Under the pieces are notes generated by a model. It was not told where the DNA came from. It was given only the letters and a program-made list of their open reading frames with translations, and did no database searches. DNA of 64,000 bases from positions 55,033 to 119,032 of the forward strand of contig UCJD01000037.1 of assembly GCA_900472605.1 (NCBI GenBank), read 5' to 3'. A program made the translations under genes and the position numbers. Positions within the stretch are counted from its first letter, which is position 1. The number at the start of each line of letters is the position of its first letter. The stretch comes from Hyphomicrobiales bacterium. Its GTDB lineage: Bacteria; Pseudomonadota; Alphaproteobacteria; Rhizobiales; Rhizobiaceae. This document shows positions 57,914-64,000 of the stretch, piece after piece.

Positions 57914-58897
57914 TCAGTGATGGTTGGACTTTGAATGCCAGTTCCAGGCCGAGCGGATGATCTGAGACAGATCGTGCTGCGGCACCCAGCCGAGCACTTC
58001 GCGCGCCTTGTCGTTGTTGGCGACCAGCGTATGCGAATCACCTTCGCGACGACCGACATATTCGACGGGGAATGGCTTGGCGGATACATCTTCGATGGCA
58101 CCAAGCAGTTCCCTGACCGTCGTGCCGGTGCCGGTGCCGAGATTGAGCGCGACCGATTCACCGCCGCGCAGCAGGTGCTCGACGGCGCGAACATGCGCAT
58201 CGGCCAGATCCAGGACGTGGATGTAATCTCGTACGCAGGTGCCGTCGCGGGTCTCATAGTCGCTGCCGAACACCTTGAAGCCGTCGCGCCGGCCAAGTGC
58301 CGCGTCGATCGCCAGCGGGATCGCGTGGGTTTCCGGCTGATGCCACTCGCCGATGCGGCCTTCGAAATCGGCGCCAGCGGCGTTGAAATAACGCAGCACG
58401 ACAGAGCGGAAGCCGGTGTACTTGTCATAATCCGCAAGCGCCTGCTCGACGATGTATTTCGTCTGGCCGTAGGGGTTGATCGGCACCTGGCGGTGGGTCT
58501 CATCCAGCGGCACGCTTTGCGGCAAGCCATAGGTCGCGCAGGTGGAGGAGAAAACGAAAGCCTTGATGCCGGCTGCCTGGGCTGCGGCCAGCAAGGTCAG
58601 CGTGCCGATGACGTTGTTTTCGTAGAAGGCGACCGGATCTTTGACGGACTCGCCGACCTCGATCAGGGCTGCGAAGTGCAGAATGGCCGCGGGCTTGTGC
58701 TTGGCCAGAACCTCGTCGAGGCGGGCACGATCCCTGATATCGCCTTCTTCGGCAGGACCCCATTTGACGAACTCGCGGTGCCCGTTCGAGAAGTTGTCGT
58801 AAACCACGGGCTTGAAGCCCTTGTTGGCGAGATCGAGACATGTGTGGGAGCCGATATAGCCTGCACCACCAACGACCAGAACTGTTTCACCTGCCAT
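57914..58897 (-). CDS. galE: UDP-glucose 4-epimerase
   Basis: GalE (ExoB in rhizobia) interconverts UDP-glucose and UDP-galactose, supplying galactose for exopolysaccharide and LPS. The 327-residue product has the NAD-binding VGGAGYIGSHTCLDL, FSSTCATYG, and the catalytic NPYGQTKYIVEQ with YxxxK, then VLRYFNAAGAD. Length is typical. It is followed at 12 bp by the sulfatase-like gene, and its upstream region is AT-rich. Whether this is the exoB used for succinoglycan cannot be told from the sequence. Confidence 0.95.
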   Translation of the reverse strand: MAGETVLVVGGAGYIGSHTCLDLANKGFKPVVYDNFSNGHREFVKWGPAEEGDIRDRARLDEVLAKHKPAAILHFAALIEVGESVKDPVAFYENNVIGTLTLLAAAQAAGIKAFVFSSTCATYGLPQSVPLDETHRQVPINPYGQTKYIVEQALADYDKYTGFRSVVLRYFNAAGADFEGRIGEWHQPETHAIPLAIDAALGRRDGFKVFGSDYETRDGTCVRDYIHVLDLADAHVRAVEHLLRGGESVALNLGTGTGTTVRELLGAIEDVSAKPFPVEYVGRREGDSHTLVANNDKAREVLGWVPQHDLSQIIRSAWNWHSKSNHH

Positions 58898-59249
58898 GCA
58901 CCACCTTCTGTGATTTGGAATCGGATAGCACCAGAGTTAGGCCAACGACATGGCGATAAAAAGAACGAAGTGAGCTGCAAGCCGCTTTCGCCGCATCTTA
59001 TGGCCAACGCGATTACCAATTTTCGTTAGCCGAGATCAAGACGGATCGAATGAGGATTATTCGCCTGCGTTGGATGTTCAATCAATGCCAAATCCATCAT
59101 ATCTTCGGACATACTGTTGGCAATCGTAAATTTAATTGGCTTCGATACTGCCTTATTTTAGCTTTTATGCATCATCTATGCTTTGAATCCATAGAAATGT
59201 TGTCATGCCGACCTAATCGAATTCACAGAAATATGGAAAATCATCGCGC
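58898..59249. other. 352-bp AT-rich intergenic region upstream of a methyltransferase gene
   Basis: Between galE and the methyltransferase gene the sequence becomes clearly AT-richer than its surroundings, especially 59050-59240 (runs such as GTAAATTTAATTGG and CCTTATTTTAGCTTTTATGC). It separates divergent promoters. No gene with a ribosome-binding site is evident; a plus-strand frame from 59233 is short and out of frame with the gene. Confidence 0.6.
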
Positions 59250-60032
59250 ATGGATGCAGCTATTCGCAAGTTCATCTTTCATGATCTTCAAACGATCGAG
59301 GGATATATCGATCCACCTGATGCGCTGGTGTTTCTGGCGATCCTTCAGCATCAGGCGTTGGCGGGGTTTGAAGGGGCGATCGCGGAGATCGGCGTCTATT
59401 ACGGGCGGTCCTATTTTCTCTTTCGGCGCATCTGCGGCGATACGGAGCGTATCGTCGCCATCGATCTTTTCGATATCGACAGTGCGACGAAGGGCAGCGC
59501 GCAATATTTGCAATTTGTCGAGAATGGCCGCCGGCTCGGTCTTCCTGTCATGGAGGACCTAGTGATCAAGGGTGACAGCACGCTTTTGAAACCTGCCGAT
59601 ATCTCCGCGAAGGTGGGGCCGGTGCGCTTCTTCAGCATCGATGGCGGGCACATGCTGCATCACGTGATATCCGACACGCATCTGGCGGCGGATACGCTGA
59701 CCGACCATGGCATCATCGCGTTCGACGACACGTTCAACCCGACATGGCCGGAGGTGACGGTTGGCGTCGCCGATTTCCTGCGCGAGCAGCAGGGCGAGTT
59801 CGCCGTCTTCTGCCTCACCAAATACAAGACCTATGTCTGCCGCCGGGCATTTCACGAGGAGTATTCGAGGGCGATTGCCGCCTCTCCCGATCTTGCCGCT
59901 TTCAAACATGTCGAAACCGAATTTCTCGGTTCAAAGGCGGCGCGGCTTGAAAATCCGATGCGCCGACGTCTCGTGCACCAGTTTCTGGTGCGTAGCGGCA
60001 TGAGCGTGTTTTCCGAGCGAGCCTATCGATAG
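59250..60032 (+). CDS. Class I SAM-dependent methyltransferase (Methyltransf_24 type)
   Basis: The 260-residue product has the Rossmann-like IAEIGVYYGRSYFLFRRI near residue 43, RIVAIDLFDID as the acidic ribose-binding strand end, FFSIDGGHMLHHVISD in the position of the metal/catechol-binding loop of related enzymes, and GIIAFDDTFNPTWPEV. Such proteins often act on sugars or natural products in polysaccharide gene neighbourhoods. No strong ribosome-binding site precedes ATG 59250. The AT-rich leader and the isolated position hint at a transferred gene, while the coding part is ordinary in GC. Confidence 0.82.
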   Translation: MDAAIRKFIFHDLQTIEGYIDPPDALVFLAILQHQALAGFEGAIAEIGVYYGRSYFLFRRICGDTERIVAIDLFDIDSATKGSAQYLQFVENGRRLGLPVMEDLVIKGDSTLLKPADISAKVGPVRFFSIDGGHMLHHVISDTHLAADTLTDHGIIAFDDTFNPTWPEVTVGVADFLREQQGEFAVFCLTKYKTYVCRRAFHEEYSRAIAASPDLAAFKHVETEFLGSKAARLENPMRRRLVHQFLVRSGMSVFSERAYR

Positions 60033-60062
60033 CCGGCTTTACGGGAGCAGGCGATAGATAGA

Positions 60063-60085
60063 AAAATGCCTCGCCGAAGCGAGGC
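60063..60085 (-). terminator. Intrinsic terminator of the lipid operon
   Basis: On the minus strand GCCTCGC and GCGAGGC (60068-60085) pair around a TTCG tetraloop and are followed by ATTTTTC. It lies about 118 bp beyond the last gene of the 62863-60203 operon. The plus strand has no U tract. Confidence 0.75.
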
Positions 60086-60202
60086 TAGTCCAAGGTCGCT
60101 TCGGGGAAAACAGAAGCGACGCGGGTGTTTTATTGCTGCCCTAACTTTCCGCAAGCGCAGTTTTGCGAATTTCGGTACGCCCGGCGAAATGGTGCGGAAC
60201 GA

Positions 60203-60859
60203 CTATTGGGACGCGCTGCCACCGCGCTTCAAGCCAACAACAAGCCGGCGACCGCGACGAAGAGCGGTGAAGGCTGCGCCGACCGCGATTAGCCATAGCG
60301 CGGCAAACAGCACTTCGTTGGCGCCGCCCCAGAGCGGTTGAAAAGCCGATAGGACCGCGGCGCCCGATATCGTTGCCATGCGGTGCTGCTTGGCCATGGG
60401 GCCGGAGAAATCGCTCGGCTGGCCGGTCGCGCGGCCGAGTTCGCGAACATAAGCGGTGAGTACCGCAAACGACGCAGCCGCCCAGCCCAATCCCGGTGCT
60501 CCGATGCCTGCCCCTGCCCCGACGAGGATCAGGATGTCGGCAATCCGGTCCGGAAACTCGTTCCAGAACGGCCCATCAGCCGCCCCCTTCCCGCCCTCTA
60601 CCGCGACCATGCCATCGAAGAGGTTGCAGAGCAGACGCAGCTGGCAAAAGAGCGCGGCGGAGACGAAAAAGGGAGCCTGCGCCCAGCCCGTCTGACGTCC
60701 CGATAGAAAGAAGGCGGCGCCGGCGAGCGCGGCTGCGATCATGCTTGCCTGCGAGATTTGGTTGGGCGTGACGGACTTCGACGCCAGCCATTGCGCGGTT
60801 GAACGAGCCCAGTGCGTGTCGCGGCTCGCCAGCGGCCTGCGGTCACCTGTTTCGGTCAT
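60203..60859 (-). CDS. Divergent CDP-alcohol phosphatidyltransferase (YnbA-like)
   Basis: The 218-residue membrane protein (five to six helices) has a CDP-alcohol phosphotransferase core that departs from the standard DxxDGxxAR...GxxxDxxxD motif: Asn79-x-x-Asp82-Gly83-x-x-Ala86-Val87 and Asn100-Glu-x-x-Asp104-x-x-x-Asp108. The first Asp, the Arg and the second Gly are changed. From memory, E. coli YnbA has the same NxxDG and N-E-x-x-D variants, so this looks like a genuine subfamily, not decay. Its ATG overlaps the preceding stop as ATGA. The lipid head group is unknown. Confidence 0.82.
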   Translation of the reverse strand: MTETGDRRPLASRDTHWARSTAQWLASKSVTPNQISQASMIAAALAGAAFFLSGRQTGWAQAPFFVSAALFCQLRLLCNLFDGMVAVEGGKGAADGPFWNEFPDRIADILILVGAGAGIGAPGLGWAAASFAVLTAYVRELGRATGQPSDFSGPMAKQHRMATISGAAVLSAFQPLWGGANEVLFAALWLIAVGAAFTALRRGRRLVVGLKRGGSASQ

Positions 60860-61248
60860 GGCCGCTCCCCTTTCCGGTACAGTGAATAATTGTAGATTGC
60901 CGCATAGCTGGTCGAGACCGCCAGCGGCAGCGCGATCGTCTTCAAAATTTCAGGCGTACCGCTCAGCGCGTGGATCGTCGCCAGAATTGCCGTCGATGAC
61001 AGGCAGGCAATGAGTGGCGGCGCCCATAGGGCTTGCGTTCCATTCATCCGGCGCGACAGCTGCTCGACCGCGGTCTTGAGAAACAGCGTCAGGCAGGCGG
61101 ACAGCGCGCCCTGAACGAGGCCGGCAAGCACGAAACGGCCGGGTGGGTGGCCCCGGTTTGCAAACATCGCCCAGCCGCCCATGGCGCAAAAGGCGAATGC
61201 GACGTGGGTGATGCCGTTGCCCGCGATGCGCCGCAGCCGGGCAGTCAT
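60856..61248 (-). CDS. Four-helix membrane protein of unknown function
   Basis: The 130-residue product has four hydrophobic segments (about 10-30, 38-60, 75-95, 100-120) with short loops and a basic C-terminal YNYSLYRKGER, a topology resembling small GtrA-like lipid-linked-sugar flippases. That comparison is topological only and no motif confirms it. Both ends overlap neighbours by 4 bp (ATGA): its start with the CDP-diglyceride synthase stop and its stop with the YnbA-like start. The context predicts a role in making or moving a phospholipid. Confidence 0.72.
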   Translation of the reverse strand: MTARLRRIAGNGITHVAFAFCAMGGWAMFANRGHPPGRFVLAGLVQGALSACLTLFLKTAVEQLSRRMNGTQALWAPPLIACLSSTAILATIHALSGTPEILKTIALPLAVSTSYAAIYNYSLYRKGERP

Positions 61249-62195
61249 GTGGTCGACCACCAGTAGCGGACGAGATGGAAGAAGATCGGTGCCGAAAAGA
61301 CGACGGAATCGAGCCTGTCGATCAGGCCGCCATGGCCCTCAATCAGGTTGCCCCAATCCTTGACGCCACGATCGCGCTTGATCGCCGACATCACCAAGCC
61401 GCCGAAGAAGCCCATCATGGTGATGACGAAAGCGAGCAGCCCGGCCTGGAAGGGCGTGAACGGCGTGATCCACCAGAGGGCGGCGCCGATCAGCGTGGCG
61501 CTGGCAACGCCGCCGACAAAGCCCTCGACGGTCTTGGAGGGCGAAAGCTTCGGCGCGATCTTGGTGCGGCCGAAGAGTTTGCCCCAGACATATTGGAGCA
61601 CATCGCTCAGCTGCACGATGATGACGAGGAAGGCGATGAGCAGCACGTTGCGGCCCTCATATCCCGGGATCGTCAGCGTCAGCAGCGCCGGCACGTGGGA
61701 GGCGCAGAAAACGCAGATCATCAGCGCCCATTGCACCTCCGCGATACGGTCAAGAAAGCGCTCGGTATCGCCGCGCAACACCGAGATGATGGGCATCAGC
61801 AGGAAGGCATAGACGGGAATGAAGATCGCGAAGATGCCGTACTGCTTGGTCCAGAGCAAAAAATACTGCAGCGGCAGGACGACAAAGAAGGCGGTCGCCA
61901 GCGCCCAATGATCGGCGCGCTTCGTATGCGTCAGCGTGATGAACTCGCGCAATGCCGCAAACGAGCAGAAGCCGAACAGCACAAGGATACCCACACGGCC
62001 AATCATGAAGGCGATGCCGATCAGGATCGCCATCACCCACCACGCCTTGATGCGTGCGTTGAGATTCTCGATGGAGGCGTTGGCACCGTCTGGCGAGAGG
62101 CGGCGTTGCAGGACATAGCCGATCGCGGACGCGACGATGAGCACCACGAGGATACCGAGGACGAGCGTGAAGAGGTCGGAATTCGCCGTGTTCAT
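61245..62195 (-). CDS. Phosphatidate cytidylyltransferase (CdsA family, YnbB-like paralogue)
   Basis: This 316-residue membrane protein should make CDP-diacylglycerol from phosphatidate and CTP. It ends with the complete family signature starting at residue 270: SAIKRDRGVKDWGN then EGHGGLIDRLDS. About eight helices are visible. An essential housekeeping CdsA normally lies in the frr-uppS-cdsA cluster, which is not in this window, so this is probably a second, specialised copy like E. coli YnbB. Its start overlaps the acyltransferase stop by 4 bp (ATGA). Confidence 0.9.
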   Translation of the reverse strand: MNTANSDLFTLVLGILVVLIVASAIGYVLQRRLSPDGANASIENLNARIKAWWVMAILIGIAFMIGRVGILVLFGFCSFAALREFITLTHTKRADHWALATAFFVVLPLQYFLLWTKQYGIFAIFIPVYAFLLMPIISVLRGDTERFLDRIAEVQWALMICVFCASHVPALLTLTIPGYEGRNVLLIAFLVIIVQLSDVLQYVWGKLFGRTKIAPKLSPSKTVEGFVGGVASATLIGAALWWITPFTPFQAGLLAFVITMMGFFGGLVMSAIKRDRGVKDWGNLIEGHGGLIDRLDSVVFSAPIFFHLVRYWWSTT

Positions 62196-62863
62196 TCGCT
62201 ACCGCCCGGATGTCTTGGAGAGAGATCGAGCAGCGCCGTTCGCGCCCGATCGAGAAAGGCCTGCTTGTCTTCGCCAGGATGCATGTGCATCGGCTCGCCG
62301 AAGCTCACGGTGCAGATCAGGGGGATCGGGACGATTTCGCCCTTCGGCATGACGCGGTTGAGATTGTTGATCCAGACGGGAACGAGGCGGATATCCGGAC
62401 GCGCCGATGCGAGATGGAAGAGCCCGCTCTTGAACGGCAAGAGCGACGCGTCCGTCAAGTTGCGGGTTCCCTCCGGAAAGAGAATGAGTGACGAACCGGC
62501 ATCCAGCGCATTCGCCATGACCTCGATCGGATCGCTCGTGCGCTTGTCACGCTCTCGTTCGATCAGCACGGCGTCGAACACGTCGCTGCCGATAAAACGC
62601 GTGATCGCGGATTTCAGCCAGTATTCAGCGCCCGCCACCGGACGTGTGGATCGGCGCAGGCGCGGCGGCAGAACGGCCCAGATCAGGATGAAATCGCCAT
62701 GGCTCGAATGATTGGCGAAATAAATGCACGTTTCCGTTGTCGGACCGTCGCTCGTCCAAATAGCGCGGACAGCCGTTATGGCGCGCGCAAACAGCACGAT
62801 GGCCGTCGCCACCGGCCCCGCGATCATCTTTCGTACCAAATCGATCCCCCACCCACCTGACAC
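62192..62863 (-). CDS. 1-acyl-glycerol-3-phosphate acyltransferase-like protein (PlsC family)
   Basis: The 223-residue product has an N-terminal hydrophobic segment, the acyltransferase NHSSHGDF (H-x4-D box, about residues 51-58), ILFPEGTRNLTD with the FPEGTR box, and a LVPVWINNLNR segment resembling the VPV block. It would acylate lysophosphatidate or a related lysolipid. The start at GTG 62863 is uncertain: no ribosome-binding site precedes it, and an in-frame TTG nine codons later has GGGGGA upstream. It heads the four-gene lipid operon. Confidence 0.86.
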   Translation of the reverse strand: MSGGWGIDLVRKMIAGPVATAIVLFARAITAVRAIWTSDGPTTETCIYFANHSSHGDFILIWAVLPPRLRRSTRPVAGAEYWLKSAITRFIGSDVFDAVLIERERDKRTSDPIEVMANALDAGSSLILFPEGTRNLTDASLLPFKSGLFHLASARPDIRLVPVWINNLNRVMPKGEIVPIPLICTVSFGEPMHMHPGEDKQAFLDRARTALLDLSPRHPGGSE

Positions 62864-63022
62864 ATATAAGATGTGTAGCCTTGTTTAAGGCGGATCAAAA
62901 GCCCTCGACTTTAGAGCAACCGTCGGCGGGTCGCGGTCATCCCGGCACAAGGCGGGAGATGATGGAGGAAAGCGTTAACCATGCTTCGGTAGGAATGGTG
63001 TCGAACACAACGGAACGAATCG

Positions 63023-63337
63023 ATGTCGGTAAACACAAGCAAGAGTTTGAAGGCCATGACCACAAGTGAAATCGTCCTTTTTCCTGTGGCCTCGCGCGCC
63101 GGCGACATCGATCGCAGCGCCGCCGACCTCGAACGCCTGCATGGCGCCGACGCCGTTCAATACTGGAAGACTGCGTGCCGGCGTCTGGCGAGCGAACTCG
63201 AATCGCTTGGCCTGCCGGAGGCCGAAGTTCGCCATCAGGTGATGGTTTTCCAGGCCGAGGTGCAGCAGGCTCTCGTGCAGCGCTCCCAGTCGCGCGCCAT
63301 TTCCCAAAGCCGCAGTGGTCGCGCTTTAAAGCGTTGA
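63023..63337 (+). CDS. DUF6074 family protein
   Basis: The 104-residue soluble protein has the pattern EIVLFPVASRAGDI, then LHGADAVQYWKTACRRLASEL and a C-terminal EVQQALVQR helix, which I recognise as DUF6074, a rhizobial family of unknown function. The ATG at 63023 is taken; ATG 63056 (MTTSEIVLFPV) is equally plausible because homologues vary at the N-terminus. It is divergent from the lipid operon (159-bp gap). Confidence 0.7.
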   Translation: MSVNTSKSLKAMTTSEIVLFPVASRAGDIDRSAADLERLHGADAVQYWKTACRRLASELESLGLPEAEVRHQVMVFQAEVQQALVQRSQSRAISQSRSGRALKR

Positions 63338-63427
63338 GGAGAGTGTCGGCCTTGTCTTGCGGTGTGGCGACATGGAGCCGAACCTGCTAGGCGCAAGGCC
63401 AGCCTGTCACGAGAAAAGGAATGCGCG

Positions 63428-63757
63428 ATGATCCAGCCCACGGCGTCGTTCAAGGACAATCTGCAACTGCTGCCGTCGGTCGAAGGCCTCGCCAGCATAA
63501 ACCTTATCGACCCAGCCGGCGTCATTATCGCGACGATCGAAAACCAGCCAGGCAAACAGGGTTCGCTCGCGGTCTATCAATACCTGCAGCAATGTTTCGA
63601 TGTCCTCGATACGCACGCCGCGACCCACGCTCTTGAGATTTTTGCCGAGCATACTGCCGACGCGAAAAACCGCCCGGGCGCTCATCCCAATGTCGACCGC
63701 CTACTCGATATCATCGGCGGCGCCGCTCCCTTGGGCATTCAGCTTGTTGCCCGGTAG
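63428..63757 (+). CDS. DUF2322 family protein
   Basis: The 109-residue product matches DUF2322: NLQLLPSVEGLASINLID, IENQPGKQGSLAVYQYL, the EIFAEHTADAKNRPGAHPNVDRLL-type segment and a short hydrophobic end. AAGGA lies about seven bases before the ATG. Function is unknown. It follows the DUF6074 gene by 90 bp on the same strand, and 243 bp of non-coding sequence follow to the window edge. Confidence 0.82.
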   Translation: MIQPTASFKDNLQLLPSVEGLASINLIDPAGVIIATIENQPGKQGSLAVYQYLQQCFDVLDTHAATHALEIFAEHTADAKNRPGAHPNVDRLLDIIGGAAPLGIQLVAR

Positions 63758-63933
63758 TTGGTGAATATCCCATTTTGATATCTAGCCAATGTCGGCGCAC
63801 GTGGCCGATCAGGCGCTCGGCCTTAAGGGGCGATGACGGCTAAGCTCATCGGCTTCCACGCTAAAATCTTGGATATATAGCCCTCGACCAGGACGTTATA
63901 AATAATCAACACAGGTTTGGAACAAGGTTGACA

Positions 63934-64000
63934 CCTATGCCTTACGGGCGAGGTCTTGTCTGTGAGCTGCGTCGGACAAATGCCCGACCTGAGAGATAGG
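63934..64000 (+). ncRNA. Candidate structured leader RNA, cut by the window edge
   Basis: Nested complementary segments are visible on the plus strand: CCTAT (63934-63938) with ATAGG (63996-64000), CGGGC (63945-63949) with GCCCG (63982-63986), TTGTC (63956-63960) with GACAA (63975-63979). In addition AGGTC (63951-63955) inside the second stem could pair with GACCT (63986-63990) outside it, a pseudoknot geometry. No gene is seen in 63758-64000. It could be the 5' part of a regulatory leader of a gene to the right; class unknown. Confidence 0.45.

Noticed and set aside
1..64000. Search by eye for insertion sequences, integrase genes, CRISPR repeats, tRNA and rRNA genes
   Set aside because: No transposase or integrase motif, no regularly spaced repeats, and no convincing tRNA cloverleaf or rRNA segment was recognised. 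A dedicated scan could still find short non-coding RNAs I missed.

Overview
The window reads as the replication-origin region of the main chromosome of a Rhizobiaceae alphaproteobacterium (Rhizobium/Agrobacterium/Sinorhizobium type; species not determined). The evidence is the GC-rich coding bias, the gene pair pyruvate-phosphate-dikinase regulator/hemE flanking an AT-rich DnaA-box region, the order hemE-hemJ-rho-mnmE-mnmG-rsmG-parA-parB, the alphaproteobacterial regulator TrcR (DUF1013), and a cyclic beta-1,2-glucan synthase of about 2,840 residues (ndvB/chvB), a hallmark of rhizobia, agrobacteria and brucellae.

Layout. (1) 1-3651, minus strand: a tightly packed, largely overlapping run ppsR-maf-aroE-coaE-dnaQ read away from the origin. 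(2) 3652-4053: non-coding AT-rich stretch with several DnaA-box-like 9-mers, the likely oriC. (3) 4054-12893, plus strand: haem genes hemE/hemJ, rho, tRNA/rRNA modification genes mnmE/mnmG/rsmG and the chromosome partition pair parA/parB. Four close parS sites and one weaker one (2183, 8544, 8582, 10566, 17999) are scattered over this region, mostly inside or touching genes. (4) 12900-18799: holA-lptE-leuS (minus), a PLP-binding protein (plus), trcR (minus). (5) 19022-27706, mostly plus strand: acetyl-CoA synthetase, HtpX, an RsmB-type methyltransferase, a heparinase II/III-like protein and purH, with a thermonuclease-like protein and an SDHAF4-like assembly factor on the minus strand. (6) 27723-37853: an Atg22-like MFS transporter with the giant NAD-glutamate dehydrogenase, pyridoxal kinase, carbonic anhydrase, an MltB-type lytic transglycosylase, aspartate-semialdehyde dehydrogenase. 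(7) 38190-48043: the osmoregulated periplasmic glucan pair ndvB-opgC. (8) 48375-49097: three tiny genes, two of them for small membrane proteins. (9) 49257-55604: a six-gene dipeptide uptake and cleavage operon (dipeptidase, binding protein, two permeases, two ATPases). (10) 55864-60032: DUF1993 protein, a sulfatase/phosphonate-hydrolase superfamily enzyme next to galE/exoB, then an AT-rich stretch leading into a methyltransferase. (11) 60203-62863: a four-gene translationally coupled membrane-lipid operon (acyltransferase, CDP-diglyceride synthase, four-helix membrane protein, divergent CDP-alcohol phosphotransferase). (12) 63023-63757: two small DUF proteins. The right edge (63934-64000) carries a nested-stem/pseudoknot-like RNA signal cut by the window end.

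Most of the window is core genome. The parts least explained by known biology are the coupled lipid operon at 60203-62863, the thermonuclease homologue whose metal-binding Asp is Cys, the parS sites read as codons inside aroE and rsmG, the small-protein cluster beside ndvB and the truncated structured RNA at the end. No insertion sequence, prophage, CRISPR array, tRNA or rRNA gene was recognised. All calls come from reading the sequence; family assignments rest on motif recognition and memory, not on searches.
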